Positions 46,556 to 57,789 of a stretch of 64,000 nucleotides of DNA are shown one piece after another. Every line of letters begins with the position of its first letter. Position 1 is the stretch's first letter. Source of the DNA: Rhyacophila brunnea. Its lineage: Eukaryota; Arthropoda; Insecta; Trichoptera; Rhyacophilidae. The stretch covers positions 62,001 through 126,000 of the forward strand of contig JAGYXB010001003.1 of assembly GCA_022495005.1 (NCBI GenBank), given 5' to 3'. The notes beneath the pieces are model-generated. The model ran no database searches and was not told where the DNA came from. It saw nothing but the letters and a program-made list of their open reading frames with translations. Made by a program: the position numbers and the translations under genes.

Positions 46556-49045
46556 ACCAATATTTTTTTATATCGATTTAATAAATGACCAAGTACCTAT
46601 CTGTGTAAGCCAGATAAGGTACAATTCTAGTACCTACTGAAGTAAGGTGAGACGCTGAATTTGGTTAGTTGACCACCATAACTTTACCGTTCGGAAGATG
46701 GTAATAATGCCATATTCGAATTTTTTCATTGTCTAAAGCGGCTATAACCAAAGGGAAAACACAAATTGTTAGGTGTTGTGGAGCATGAAAAACTCTTGAA
46801 TCCGAGTAACCAGCAGCCACCAGCGCAAAGTAGGAAAGTATTTTTTCTAAAATAAATTACAGTAAAATATAAATATATAATATAACTAAATAAATATTGA
46901 TAATGCACAAACATATCAGACGTATACCGTGTTAATATGTCACACCATCTAATAGACACAAAAAAATACAAACAACATGCAAATGAATCAAAAACATTTT
47001 ATTGACGAATGTTCGTGATGCATTTCAGTTTAATATTTTTGCAACCTGAGCATGCATAATAAAAACTGCCCTTAAATATAATGATTTACAGTGCATGAAA
47101 TGGAAAAGTGAACAAACCGGAGCGCTTCGACAATTTTCTTAAGATAACTTATACTTAAAATTATCAAATTTTATAAAAATAAGTGTGTTCAATTTTTTGT
47201 TATGACCTATCTAGCTCAGAAAGTCAAATTATTCTTTTTCAAGAGACGGAGCAATAATTTTACGGATTACATGAACCGAAACGACGTTCCGGTGCGCTTC
47301 GGTCCATTTTGAGCTCTGGGTTTAGCGGCATGTACCAATGAACCCATTTTGTCATTAGACCAATAAAAATGCACAAGTTGCAATTTAAAATTTATTAAAT
47401 CGAAATGAGATGAGATTTTCGGACCCCCAATACGTACGGACTAAGCCCAGGGCCTGTTTACTGGTAAGAACATCAGTATTAATTTACTAAAGCACTGATG
47501 AATGACATTAGATATCTTTGGTATCATAAATTTACATAGAAATAGAAATCCTCATTCAACAACTAAGGTAGCAAACTAACTAATTCTGGAATGATTATTA
47601 ATTAAATTAAAAATATCTAAACAGCGCCATGCTTTGAAAAATTTCCATTACAGCTAACGAAAATCGCAGTTATATCAGAAATGAGCTTTGTATTTCTGAC
47701 GACAGGTGTAAGTGAAAAATTGGTTTGAATCTTTGCTAGTTTGTTGTGTATAAAAAAATAAGATGGCGTGTTTTGGCCAGCTATTTGAAAATAATAAAAA
47801 TATATTATTCTGTTATTCTACTGTAGAAGAACGTGTTATAATTTATCGTTTGTAAAAAAATAAATATATCGTACTAAACGGACTTGAAACGTTTTTTTTT
47901 AATGGAATCGTATCTAAAAATTGTAATGTCATGTATTACATAACTTTCTTGATTTTTGTTTACTCCGAAGTTTACTGGAATTTTTTGCGAAGCTATGAAT
48001 CACTTCGTATTAAATAAAGAAGTACGTACTTATGTAAAGACTATAATATATAAGTTATAACTTGTAAAAGAAACTTTAATATTGGTTAAAGATTTTTCAA
48101 TTGACAAACTACGGTATTGTAAATATCAATACTATTCAGATTATATGATGATATTAACAATAAAACCATCTATCTACTAACTGACGGCATTTGCAAAACT
48201 TTTATGTGACTTTTTAGTAATTTCTATTCTCTATTTTTTTATCAGCTTAACTTTACGGGGGTTTTTTATATTATTTGAATACTTACATAATTTCTTTTTT
48301 CTCGTTCGTCCTATTGAAAACGTTAGTAATTCCTATTAAATATAGCTATTTATAATATCATAATGTATGCTCATAATTATTATATAAATTTATTCAATAA
48401 GTACGCCAAATTTTAAACTTATTTTTTAAATATATATTTAGAAAACAATCATTTAACTATATTAAATTAGGGTCAACACTATTACACGATATTAATTAAT
48501 AGTAATTACAGCAACGCTAAATAGTGACATTTTGTCTCTTACCCCGTTTGGGATTCGTATCCAGGTTCCGATTTTTTGATTTTTCTTAAAAATAACAAAT
48601 TACTATGACGTTAATACTTTATCTAATTCGGAAACTATCACTATACAAAAATGCGTCATTTTTGGTAAACAAAATCAAACATTTATAAAATGTTAGTTAA
48701 CTTTTAATTAGGTTAAAAAATATTATTGAAATGTATATATATCATTATTTATTATATTGTCATCTGTTTGTTAATCCTAACACAAGCGTTTACTTTGAAA
48801 AAACTATTGTTTATTGGTTTGCGTCTACAATAATAGTTTTATTATATTTCAATGAAAGGAAATCGTAGATACATGATATTCACGGTTTATCGATTAATCT
48901 CGTGCGCTAGGTACCGTTGTTTATTTTGTTTCGTACATTGATAAACATGACAGTTTCGTCAATATAAATTATCAGCGGTATTCACTATAATAGAAATTAT
49001 TGTATATCGAGCGTAGAAAATTTTAATTTCAACAGATACATTTAT
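46556..49045. other. AT-rich intergenic sequence
   Basis: No gene or element recognised over ~2.5 kb. The block 47240-47460 is more GC-balanced but unreadable in all frames. Confidence 0.5.
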
Positions 49046-49047
49046 AT

Positions 49048-49840
49048 TCTTCTTCTTATTATGCCATCCCCTAGCGGAGGTTGGCCACCATCAAGGCGAT
49101 CTTATCTTTGTCGTCTGCTACCCGGAACAGTTCGGTGGAGCTGCACTCTTACCAATCACGGAGGTTCTTAAGCCGCGAAATGCGGCGCCGTCCTCTGCTA
49201 CGCTTCCCATTGATCTTTCCTTGAATGACGAGTTGGGGAATGCTGTATTTTTGTCCTCTCACAATATGGCCGAGGTATTGTAGTTTCCTGGTTTTGGTAC
49301 TACGTAGAACTTCTCGGTCCTTCCCTATTCGATTGAGAACTTCAACATTTGTCACCCGGTCAGTCCAAGGAATTTTGAGGATGCGTCTATGCAGCCACAT
49401 CTCGAAAGCTTCACGTCTCCGTGACATCGCTTGGTTTATCGTCCATACTGCCATACCATAGAAAAGAATTGAGAGCACATAAAAACGTACCATATGCAGT
49501 CTCAGACCTAGGTTAAGATCTCGATTGCTAAGAGGCGTCTCATTTTGAGAAAGGTGCTCCTTGCGATCTCAATTCTAGTTTTTATTTCCTGAGACTGGTC
49601 CCATTTCTCATTGACCCATGTACCTAAATATTTATAATGGGTCACACGTTCGATTGGTTCGCTGTTAATGACAAAATTTGTGTTGGTGTCTGGTGTCGCT
49701 GTTTTTGATACTAGTAATAGTTTTGTTTTCTTGAGGTTCATTTTTAAACCATAAGAATTACTGACCTCATTAACCTTTTCTACCAGTTGATGTAAACTCT
49801 TTAAACTATCAGCAATCAGTACGTCACTCATAATATACCT
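49048..49840 (-). pseudogene. RTE-like reverse transcriptase 3' half, frameshifted
   Basis: The minus strand starts within the polymerase site: a damaged Y-x-D-D (reads Y-I-M-S-D) then VLIADSLKSLHQLVEKVN and YGLKMNLKKTKLLLVS, followed by HYKYLGTWVNEKWD. After a frameshift near 49500 come FEMWLHRRILKIPWTDRVTN, KLQYLGHIVRGQKY and SRGRRRISRLKNLRDW. One stop follows W, after which E-C-S-S-T-E-L-F-R continues to a natural stop near 49070. The 3' tail is AAT/AAG repeats. The order matches the RT thumb and C-terminus of RTE-like insect elements. Endonuclease and the N-terminal RT are missing. Confidence 0.75.
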
Positions 49841-49844
49841 ACAA

Positions 49845-50185
49845 AATGATACTCAAAAGATTTTTCTGTATTAGTTTAAAGATACTCCATTGAAATTACT
49901 TAAGATATACAGTAATTAAGCCAACACGTGAGATGTGCTAATCAAATTCCAAAGAAAGAAAAATACTTAAACAACATTTTTTATATTTCATAAATAATAA
50001 TGTGTTATAATAATTTTGTACCTTGATTCACTCAACCATGTGATAATTCCAATTACATCATAATTATGTTTAAAGGAATTTAAGTCTTTGAGTATCATTA
50101 ACCTTTGGGAATATTTTCCCATGTCAAGAATTTGATACTTAATTACGAAGTTATTTTTAACGAGATGTGTAAATATTAGTCTAGA
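49845..50185. other. AT-rich intergenic sequence
   Basis: No gene or element recognised. Confidence 0.5.
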
Positions 50186-50188
50186 ATT

Positions 50189-50863
50189 CAGAGGGGGGCA
50201 AACTTTTTGGATGGAGGGCCAAATTCAAGAATTCAAAATGAGCGCCGGGCCGCAATTAAAATACCATTTTTAGATATACACTATTTATTATCACGAAAAA
50301 TAAACATTACAAAAAAATAATGCGAAGAATGAAACAGTTGTACATTTTTTAAAATTCAGATGTTAATTTTGTAGTTGATATTCTCAAAACTGCTTGTAAA
50401 TGGGCATCGGAGATATTTGATCGTAAAGAAATTTTATTGAAGTTCATGTCCAAAAATAACGAACATTTTTCTTGCATAATCTTTAAGTTGGTCGAATTTG
50501 ACTGAATTAAGGGCATTGTAAAATTTGGAGATTTCTTCACGACGATGCAATTCTCTTCAGTGTCACACTGCAGATCAATAATCTCAAATTGTAGCTCTGT
50601 CGGTACACTATCAATATCTATTGAAATCGATGTTCAACGTAGAAAATAGTGGTTACATAGTGTGAGACGAGACGCAAGGAAGACGTACTGAGATAATACA
50701 TTTACGAAACAACAAATTCTTCAAATTTTAATCTATTGTCAATATTTTTTAAAAAATTATAAAAAAGTTATTCGTAATCAGAAGTACAATTAATGATGGC
50801 AAGCCGCAAAAAAATACCCGGCGGGCCACATGCGGCCCGCAGGCCGCAGTTTGCCCTCCCCTG
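50189..50863. mobile_element. hAT-like DNA transposon relic (675 bp)
   Basis: The termini are inverted: CAGAGGGGGGCAAACTTTTT at the left against CAGGGGAGGGCAAACTGCGG read from the right. This is the well-known 'CAGGGGTGGGCAAAC' type end of hAT elements. Flanks 'gtctagaa' (two bases outside CAG) and 'gtctagat' could be an 8 bp target duplication with one mismatch. The interior holds only the last part of a transposase (minus strand, next entry), so the element is internally deleted. Confidence 0.75.
50346..50640 (-). pseudogene. hAT transposase C-terminal remnant
   Basis: Minus strand: VPTELQFEIIDLQCDTEEN leads into an open frame that contains MNFNKISLRSNISD and HLQAVLRISTT before its stop at about 50349. 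The pattern 'E-x-I-D-L-Q-C-D ... F-S-x-M-N-x-x-K-x-x-x-R-x-x-L-x-D-x-H-L-x-x-x-L-R-I' is the C-terminal dimerisation region of hAT transposases, also found in domesticated BED-type proteins. The catalytic DDE region and the BED zinc finger are absent. It therefore cannot act on its own. Confidence 0.7.
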
Positions 50864-50869
50864 GTCTAG

Positions 50870-51460
50870 ATTATGTAGTTCAGTAAGTAAGTAACTTTAG
50901 TGTTTTTTTACATTAAGATTTAAAATAACAATTTTAGCACAGAATCTTAGGAGTTCTAATTTAAAACATTGTGATACTTATAATAAAGATTAAAACGTGC
51001 TTAGCAAAATAACGAAACTTCATAAAACTCTATTAAAATAACTTTATTTTATGATACTAACATAATTCACTCGCTTTTATTACTATCTTGAAAACAATGT
51101 AGGTGTGTAAATTTTCCAACAGTATTCGAACGGAAACATGTTATAAATATACATATTATACCTTCTTAATTTATTTTGTAACTATGCTCAGGTTTATAGT
51201 CACTGAAATGTTTCATGGAACTCCGTCTGTAAGGAGTCGGCTTGTGTGATTGGAGTATTGAATGAAAGAACAAGCAATTACTTCTGATGGGGTTGAAGTT
51301 ATTTTGATTCTTTTTATAGAGGCTATAACACCCAACGGTGGTAGTTTTTTCGATGTAATGTAGTTTTTTATTTTTATTCTTAGATGTCTAGAATAAAACG
51401 CTCTGTCGTAGTGTGTGGCACCTTCTTACATCCAATAATATCCGTTTTTTCTCTAAAATA
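50870..51460. other. AT-rich intergenic sequence
   Basis: No gene or element recognised. Confidence 0.5.
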
Positions 51461-51464
51461 TGGT

Positions 51465-51860
51465 TCCTTTAAGTCTGGCTGTATTTTTGTATCATATAAT
51501 TCGCTGAAGAATATCTCGTGACACTAAATTCCCAATTTCCTCCCATCATTCTAACCATCCTCTGATAGACTATGTTAGCCTTTGAAGCGGTTGTATTAGT
51601 GTTTTCGATAAAAGATAACTTATCGTCAAGAATTACGGCAAGGTACTCAATTCTCTTCAAGAAACGTACATGGGGTTAGGTCCATACGAATTGTGGGTTT
51701 TCGTCTGTGAATATCAACCTTGGAGCGTTCCTTCAGAAGGAGAGCTTCAGTTTTACCAGGACCGAATACCAGCATATTCAGTTTGCCCCAATCGAGTATT
51801 CTACCCAACGCCTTCGTAGCTATGCGCTCGAGCCTTCCCCGTTTCAACGGTCGGATCTAG
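51465..51860 (-). pseudogene. Second R1-like reverse transcriptase fragment, decayed
   Basis: Minus strand, two frames. 51847-51647 reads RLERIATKALGRILDWGKLN and KTEALLLKERSKVDIHRRKP; 51660-51469 reads RIEYLAVILDDKLSFIENTN and KANIVYQRMVRMMGGNW. These align with residues ~203-305 of the reverse transcriptase at 31063-32793 (LERAATDALGRIL, KTEAVLLRGSSRV, YLGVILDDKLSF, ANSAYQRMARMAGSNWG). At least one frameshift lies between them. It carries none of the catalytic motifs, starting just after where YADD would be. Same family or a close relative, but older. Confidence 0.8.
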
Positions 51861-51864
51861 ACGC

Positions 51865-52715
51865 GCGCACTTCACCTTACCACTCCACCGCTGATGTCTG
51901 ACTATTTCACCTAGTGTTAATTTTTTTTTACAAATGTCTTATTTTCAAAAAGTTTCTTCCCATTTTAAAACCTTTTGAGATATCGAAATGTAACTAGGTA
52001 CCTACTAACTTGTACCTATCAACAATATAGGCTTTAATATTATGTGCAAGATTTGTTAATATTGCTGAAGAAACGGCATAAACAACGAGATATATTTGAT
52101 CCTTAGGTATCATGGAGATAGTTAAACCGCTAATTGAAAAACAAATATTTCTAAATCAGAGATACATATACCTATATACCTACATAATATATTATATATA
52201 TTAAAATTTGTTATTAACATAGATTGTAGATTCGTATTTATGTTCAATATAATTGCAAACATAATCTGATTCGCAGGTGTCATATCGCGTTACCTGTACG
52301 TAATAATTATATTTCAGTCGATATTGTAATTAAAAAACGTCATGACTACAAAGCAGGCGGCTTTTTGCGACTAGCACGATATGCCTTTGTGGGGTCAAAG
52401 CCTTCTGAAAATACCGTGGGACCTCGCCCGAATAATAATTATTTTCATCTTTCTAACGGAGTTACACAAAAATGATTCAACCCACATTTTTCGGGAATGT
52501 GAGTAAATATAATATCACCCAATTTTATTATATAAAATATGACTGATTCTAATGCATTTTAGCCCATAATATACACAGATTATAAATATTATTTTTCAAT
52601 TATTTAGAAAACAAATTAAGGACCGCTACAATTTTGTCAATAGTGTAATTTTAATTGTAACGTGCACCTACGTATATAGCAGACTAAAAGTATATTTAAT
52701 ACATAACAAAATATT
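51865..52715. other. AT-rich intergenic sequence
   Basis: No gene recognised. 52330-52440 is a GC-balanced island without a readable frame. Confidence 0.45.
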
Positions 52716-52717
52716 AA

Positions 52718-52975
52718 TTCAAGACGTTTACAGCATGACATTTAAAATGAGAAGAACGGGGAATGTCATCAAATTAGTAGAAAACAAACTAAAAAATAAT
52801 CTTATAGCAAAAAATAACAATAAACAACAATTCTCTAAATAAAAACAAATTAAATAATAAAGTGTAATTTTAAACACAAAATACCTACACAACATTTCAA
52901 TAATAATAATCACTAGAAAGTGCACTGACTAACCGCAAAGCCTTCGCTATTGGTGCCTAATAAATCTGACATAAG
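52718..52975 (+). repeat. Family F repeat, copy 1
   Basis: 'ttaattcaagacgtttacag', 'catgacatttaaaatgagaa', and near the end 'gcactgactaaccgcaaagc' and 'ttggtgcctaataa' are shared in order with 56620-56815. A-rich and without a coding frame. Confidence 0.55.
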
Positions 52976-53109
52976 GAAACCAAAAGAGGTCATGACCACG
53001 CATGTAATTAATGGATGCATATAAATTCAAATTTTCTATAATATCAGAATTGGAAACGATACCACGTGAGAGCAGGGAAAATATTTAAAGATCAGAAGTG
53101 ACTTACTCT

Positions 53110-53260
53110 TCTGCAACATCTTCTTGGCTACGCTTCTAGGCGCTGTTGTCTACTAAATGAGAGGAGCTTGTTAGTTTATAATAGAAGTGCGGTTAAAAAT
53201 GGGCTGACCATGTTAGTTCATAGTTTTAACATATAGCCAAGAAGATGTTGCTGATGAGTA
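53110..53260 (+). repeat. Family G repeat, copy 2 with inverted ends
   Basis: 'aacatcttcttggct' at the left and 'agccaagaagatgttgc' at the right are inverted. The interior 'ggcgctgttgtctactaaat' and 'gaggagcttgttagttt' match the 38.7 kb copy. Probably a ~150 bp MITE. Confidence 0.6.
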
Positions 53261-53548
53261 CGAGCTCCAAGCGAATAAAAGGCGAGCATGTCTTGAAGAA
53301 AGCTAGTCAGAAAATACTCGTTTGAGAATTTATCACAAGGAAAATAGTTATATATATATATACTCGTACATTAAAATAAAGATATCGAAGAAATTTTATC
53401 TTGACATGATATAAAATAAGATTATGCCCTTTGGATTTTTGAACAACATAATAATAATATATTATTATGATAAATCCTAGAAGCATGCTTGCACGCAGAG
53501 CTCTAGTAGAAAGATAATCATGAATTAAACATTATTTTGTAACAGATA

Positions 53549-54754
53549 CAGGCGGACCTCGACTTACGAACGTTCGACTTTCGCACAATTCGCTATTTCG
53601 CACATTTCAAAAAAAAATCGTTTTTTTAAAACGTCGCGCTGGCCGCGGGGTTAAGATATCCCCTTCTCGCTCGCTCACAAGCAAGTGCATTTCTTGCGTC
53701 ACTTGCATCCTGCTCGCACCCGTCACTTTGCTTGTGAGCTAGCTAGGATAGGTTTATTCTTGCGCAGGAGCGCGTGCGGGCGTGTCATGTTGTGCTTTTT
53801 GCTAATTTTATTCATTTGAAATTTTTCACCCTAAAAATTTATAAGCATGAGTGAGAAACGGAAAAACTGCAGTGTTGATACGAGCAAAGAGAAATCAAGG
53901 ATTTATAAACTTCACATGACTTGCTGATTGCGGTGAATCTTTTGCTTCAATCGGACGTTCGTATGATACAAACAGGTCTACTACGATATATTCAATTTTG
54001 AAAAGTAAAAATAAAATTAAGGAATATGTTAAAAATTGTGGAAATATATCTTTAAAGGTTGTTTCCAAAAAACACGGCATAGTTATGGATGAAATGGAAA
54101 AATATTTGTCATCATGGATCGACGACCAACATCAAAAAAATGTCCCTCTGAATATTTCAATTATTCAAGCGAAGGCTCTTAGTTTGCACAAAGATTGGAA
54201 GGCTAGATTAAAAGAAGATTCTTACACGATTTTTCAAGCAAGTAACGGTTGGTTTATATTAAATTCACTGGAGAATCGGCTAATGCGGATAAAGATGCTG
54301 CAAAAGAGTTTATTTCCTCATTATCCAAAATTATTGAATATGGAGAATATTTCTCTAGCCAAATATTTAATATAGATGACACAGGTTTATTTTGGAAAAA
54401 AATGCCTTGTCGTACATTCTTATCTAAGGAAGAATCAGTTGCCCCTGAGCATAAACCTTCTAAAAACCGATTTACTGCGTTAATATTAAAAGATTGGTTC
54501 ACTTTACATTTCGTGCCAGCAGTTAAGCAATATTGTAAATTTAATGATTTACCATTTAAAATATTTTATTTAAAATAAAGAAGAACTTTTTAAGGGTAAT
54601 ACCCGCAAACCCCACTTAAACATGTCTCTTAAACATCTTATAATATTTCAAAATACACACTATTTAATTTTTTTTACGTCCCTCTACTTTCAAACATTCA
54701 ACATTCGCACACCTTTTCAGGAACCAATTATGTGCGAAAGTCGAGGTCCTCCTG
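53549..54754 (+). mobile_element. Tigger/pogo-like DNA transposon, internally deleted (1206 bp)
   Basis: TIRs: CAGGCGGACCTCGACTTACG at the left and, read from the right end, CAGGAGGACCTCGACTTTCG (18 of 20 match). Both ends abut TA, the expected Tc1/mariner-superfamily target dinucleotide (53547-53548 and 54755-54756). It encodes pieces of a pogo/Tigger-type transposase on the plus strand (see next entry). The GC-rich segment at 53625-53770 lies in the 5' non-coding part. Confidence 0.85.
53847..54578 (+). pseudogene. Tigger/pogo transposase, broken
   Basis: It starts at ATG 53847 with MSEKRKNCSVDTSKEKS, after which the frame fails (stop at about 53923). At 54000 a second frame gives KIKEYVKNCGNISLKVV, DEMEKYLSSWIDDQHQK and AKALSLHKDW, corresponding to the CENP-B-type DNA-binding region. 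A third frame (from about 54250) gives IFNIDDTGLFWKKMPCRTFL, the first catalytic Asp region of the DDE domain, then PEHKPSKNRFTAL. It jumps directly to HFVPAVKQYCKFNDLPFK. Roughly 60-70 residues that family members carry between these blocks are missing, as is everything from the second catalytic Asp onward. Not functional. Confidence 0.8.
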
Positions 54755-54756
54755 TA

Positions 54757-55160
54757 TTACGTCAAGATGAAATGATAATTATACATATTATTTTTAAGTA
54801 AGTCAGTGATTTGTTGTTAGTCAGTCAGTGTTTCTATCTAACCCATATAAATATTCTTTATGTGTTGGCTCGTTTCGGCGAAACTCAACAAATTATTTTC
54901 ATTTTTCTCGCGGGTCGTTTTTGCGGACTCTATGGAAATTCTTCTGCGAAAGTTTATTTCTCAGGAGGCTTGTCGTCTCTTATTTTTCTCGCAAGTAACG
55001 TGACGGCTACACTGGATGATTTCGACGGTACGATATTACCATGATAAATCAATAAAGACAAAATTTCATATATATCTTTTCGCCATATCTGCTACATACT
55101 AAATAAATGGCAGACGCAAGTGTAATAATTACTATAAGAAATGATTTTTAATTTTAAGTA
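54757..55160. other. Unassigned sequence
   Basis: A 77-codon plus frame (54811-55044) shows no domain. No element recognised. Confidence 0.4.
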
Positions 55161-55163
55161 TAT

Positions 55164-55745
55164 TGTTTGGGCCAATTATAGTCGCCCTTATCCCGCTATC
55201 TCCCTTCTACTTCTAATCCATTTATTGTCGCCGTCCAGGCACTCAACTGAAATTACAGAGTCATCAGTCAACGGTGATTGATAAATAATAAGTTACATCA
55301 AGACAACGAGCGCGTCAAGATTTTATACAGTTTAACCGTCGCAAACGTGGCAATTCAATTCGAAAGGTTTCATTACAAACTCCATCCATAAAGACCGCTT
55401 ACGCGTCACCGCAGCAATCAGACACGAGTTACGGTTCGACCGCTGCGTCAATTACCGTTATTCACCCAATCATAAATTCATTACCCACTAAGTGTCAACA
55501 TCCATATACATAAAGAAAGTTCCGATTGATTCATGTGAAAGCGAGAGTAACATTCAGCAACATTTGTGTGAATGCAGGACCCGTGAGTCAAAAGAATACC
55601 GCAAGAGCCCGCAGTATGGACCAGCATAATATTATCAAAAGTTAGTACCTGGACACATCCCTGCTTATGCTGTCCGTCACCAACATCCAAATCATTAAAA
55701 CCTCCCTTCATACAGTCCACGAAAAGCGCAACTATATTTAACCAT
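55164..55745 (+). repeat. Family B repeat, copy 2
   Basis: 'ttgggccaattatagtcgcc' opens it, 'cacccaatcataaattcatta' lies in the middle and 'aaaagcgcaactatat' closes it, as in the other two copies. This is the most diverged of the three. The ends show the same short imperfect inverted repeat. Confidence 0.6.
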
Positions 55746-56060
55746 TTCTTTGTTTATGAATAATCACATAATTATCTAAGTTCCTTTTATATGATAGTAG
55801 TTCAGGATATAAATAAAAACCTCTAATCTTTGTCAGTTGTATAGGTATTATTTACCATTTGTATTAGTGGCGTGCAGTTAACTCTGAAGATATGTAGAGC
55901 ATCCCCAGATATAATCTTGAAAATAAGTACTATGAGTTAAGATATATTTTTACACAATTCTGTAGAAAGTTTAAGTATCTAACAATACTTTTTCTTAGAT
56001 TCTATATTATTGTTGTTAAATAAATATTAATAGAATATTGCAGAGTTACCACTCCGTAAT
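55746..56060. other. AT-rich intergenic sequence
   Basis: Nothing recognised. 'tagtggcgtgcagttaac' near 55866 resembles a hAT terminus, but no partner end was found. Confidence 0.4.
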
Positions 56061-56066
56061 ACGGGA

Positions 56067-56270
56067 TACGACGCCGGCCGAACGGTTTAAGCGTCGGCCT
56101 ATAACGACGTGGGTCCCAGGTTCGAATCTTGAGTCTGGAAAATACACATATTGTTTATCAATTTGTATTTGAGTATGGATCTAATAGGTTGGTCAAGTGG
56201 CTAACATCCATTTCTCGTAAAAACAAATCTGTTAATACAAAAAATATCCACTCTGTGGGTACCCATTTTA
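56067..56270 (+). repeat. SINE family S1, best-preserved copy
   Basis: Head 'cggccgaacggtttaagcg' (A box), 'gggtcccaggttcgaatctt' (B box), body 'tctggaaaatacacatattg', 'gagtatggatctaataggtt' and 'ggctaacatccatttctcg', 3' end 'aaacaaatctgttaatac'. The head resembles Ser/Leu-type tRNAs (GGCCGA-x-x-GG motif), but the rest does not fold as a tRNA. Confidence 0.75.
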
Positions 56271-56619
56271 TGATTTTATTAGATCGGACATGGTAAAAAA
56301 AACCTTTTTTCACCGGTCATCAGCAAAGATTTATTTTAGTTACAAAACCCTTAGAAATAGTAGGAAAAAATATTTTTTATTTAACAGCATCACCACAAGA
56401 AAAGGTTACCGTATGTTGCTGGTAGACAATAATATACACTGTCTGAATAGCCAAAAGGCAAAACTCAGAGTTCAAGTTCGAGTTAGAATATTTTTTTTCA
56501 TTCTATACCTACTTATTAAATAATATGAATTACTTATTTTTAGTTTATTTCAATATTATTTCAATTTCTATAATATTATGGTATGTTTAATTTTAAAAAA
56601 ATATACCGATAACACAACA

Positions 56620-56815
56620 AATTAATAATTCAAGACCTTCACAACATGACATTTAGAATGAAAAGAACAAGTAAATCAAGTTAACAGAAAATAAACAATA
56701 AAATTGAATTTTAAAAACAAATTACATAGTTCATCACTAAAAATGTCAACGTCTCTATGAGGCGCATTGACCAACTGCACAGCCCTCGATATATTAGTGC
56801 CTCATAATAAAAAAA
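56620..56815 (+). repeat. Family F repeat, copy 2
   Basis: Shares with 52718-52975 'ttcaagacc/gttcacaacatg'-type opening, 'catgacatttagaatgaaaa', and the closing 'gcattgaccaactgcacagc' and 'ttagtgcctcataata'. Shorter than copy 1 by internal deletions. Confidence 0.55.
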
Positions 56816-57350
56816 ATCCGCTCTTCTGTCTTTTAGATTTTTTATGGACCGATATTATAAACGTTGAACAGTTGCTTAGTATTAAGGTTTTGCCACTGAC
56901 AAAGCATTCTGCATTATTTAATAATATACTTACTATGTAAATAGTATGTATTGTGAAAACTTAGACATAGACGCCATTAAATCACTAAAAAGAAAAATGT
57001 ACGCAATATTTCACTGACTCAAAAACATGGCTTCAAAAGAAAAACAGATGTGTAAGTACTTTAACGTTTACAGCAGCGTCAAAGCCTTGTCTGCTGGTGC
57101 ATTTTTTTGTTGTTTACATTATCCACTTTTACCTGTATGTTTTGTCTTTTTTGCCGTCCCCGCGGTTTACTTTATAGAGACCAAGGGAATAAAAAGCGAG
57201 TTGTGAAATGTATTGTTATTTGTAACCCAAAAAATATAAACTCCACAAGTAAACATTTGTAATAGTCATATTCTTTTATTTGTTCAAGTTGTTATGTAAA
57301 CTTCATATCCCTAAGGAATACCAAAAACTACGACTCACTAGTTTTGTAAT
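56816..57350. other. AT-rich intergenic sequence
   Basis: No gene or element recognised. Confidence 0.5.
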
Positions 57351-57360
57351 ATGTTATAAC

Positions 57361-57652
57361 CAGTGGCGGCCGGTGGTCTTCAGAATAGCATTTCTACACA
57401 AAAAAAAAATCTACACAAAACGTCATCACAGGAACATTCGACCACGGTTTAAGTAGTATATAATGACCTCATTGTAATCCTGTGCAAACTGAAAATCTAT
57501 TTGGATCGTAATCGCTTTGCGCACGAACGGAGTATTGTTCATAGTTTGCGAAGTTAGTGATACACGTATGAATAACAATGAAAAGTTGAGCGATGTCTTC
57601 AAAGATGCAGGCGGTGCGTAGCACTTGCATGGTATTAGAGGAGCCGCCGCTG
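57361..57652. mobile_element. Short hAT-type MITE with perfect 8 bp TSD (292 bp)
   Basis: It starts CAGTGGCGGC and ends GCCGCCGCTG, that is inverted termini CAG(T/C)GGCGGC. The 8 bp 'gttataac' lies immediately on both sides (57353-57360 and 57653-57660). Eight-base duplications and CAG...CTG ends are hallmarks of hAT elements. No coding frame. Confidence 0.85.
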
Positions 57653-57789
57653 GTTATAACATTCTACCTTCGTTATGTCCAAATTAGACTTGCCAACTTC
57701 ACGACTCCCATCAACCGAGTGGTCCGATCGAGATATTATCACATTACATAGGTCCATCGAGTTTTGGGTCAAATAGAAACATTTATTTT

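Noticed and set aside
49225..49461. 78-codon plus-strand frame
   Set aside because: Antisense to the RTE-like fragment.
55866..55900. hAT-like terminus 'tagtggcgtgcag'
   Set aside because: No opposite terminus or 8 bp duplication found.
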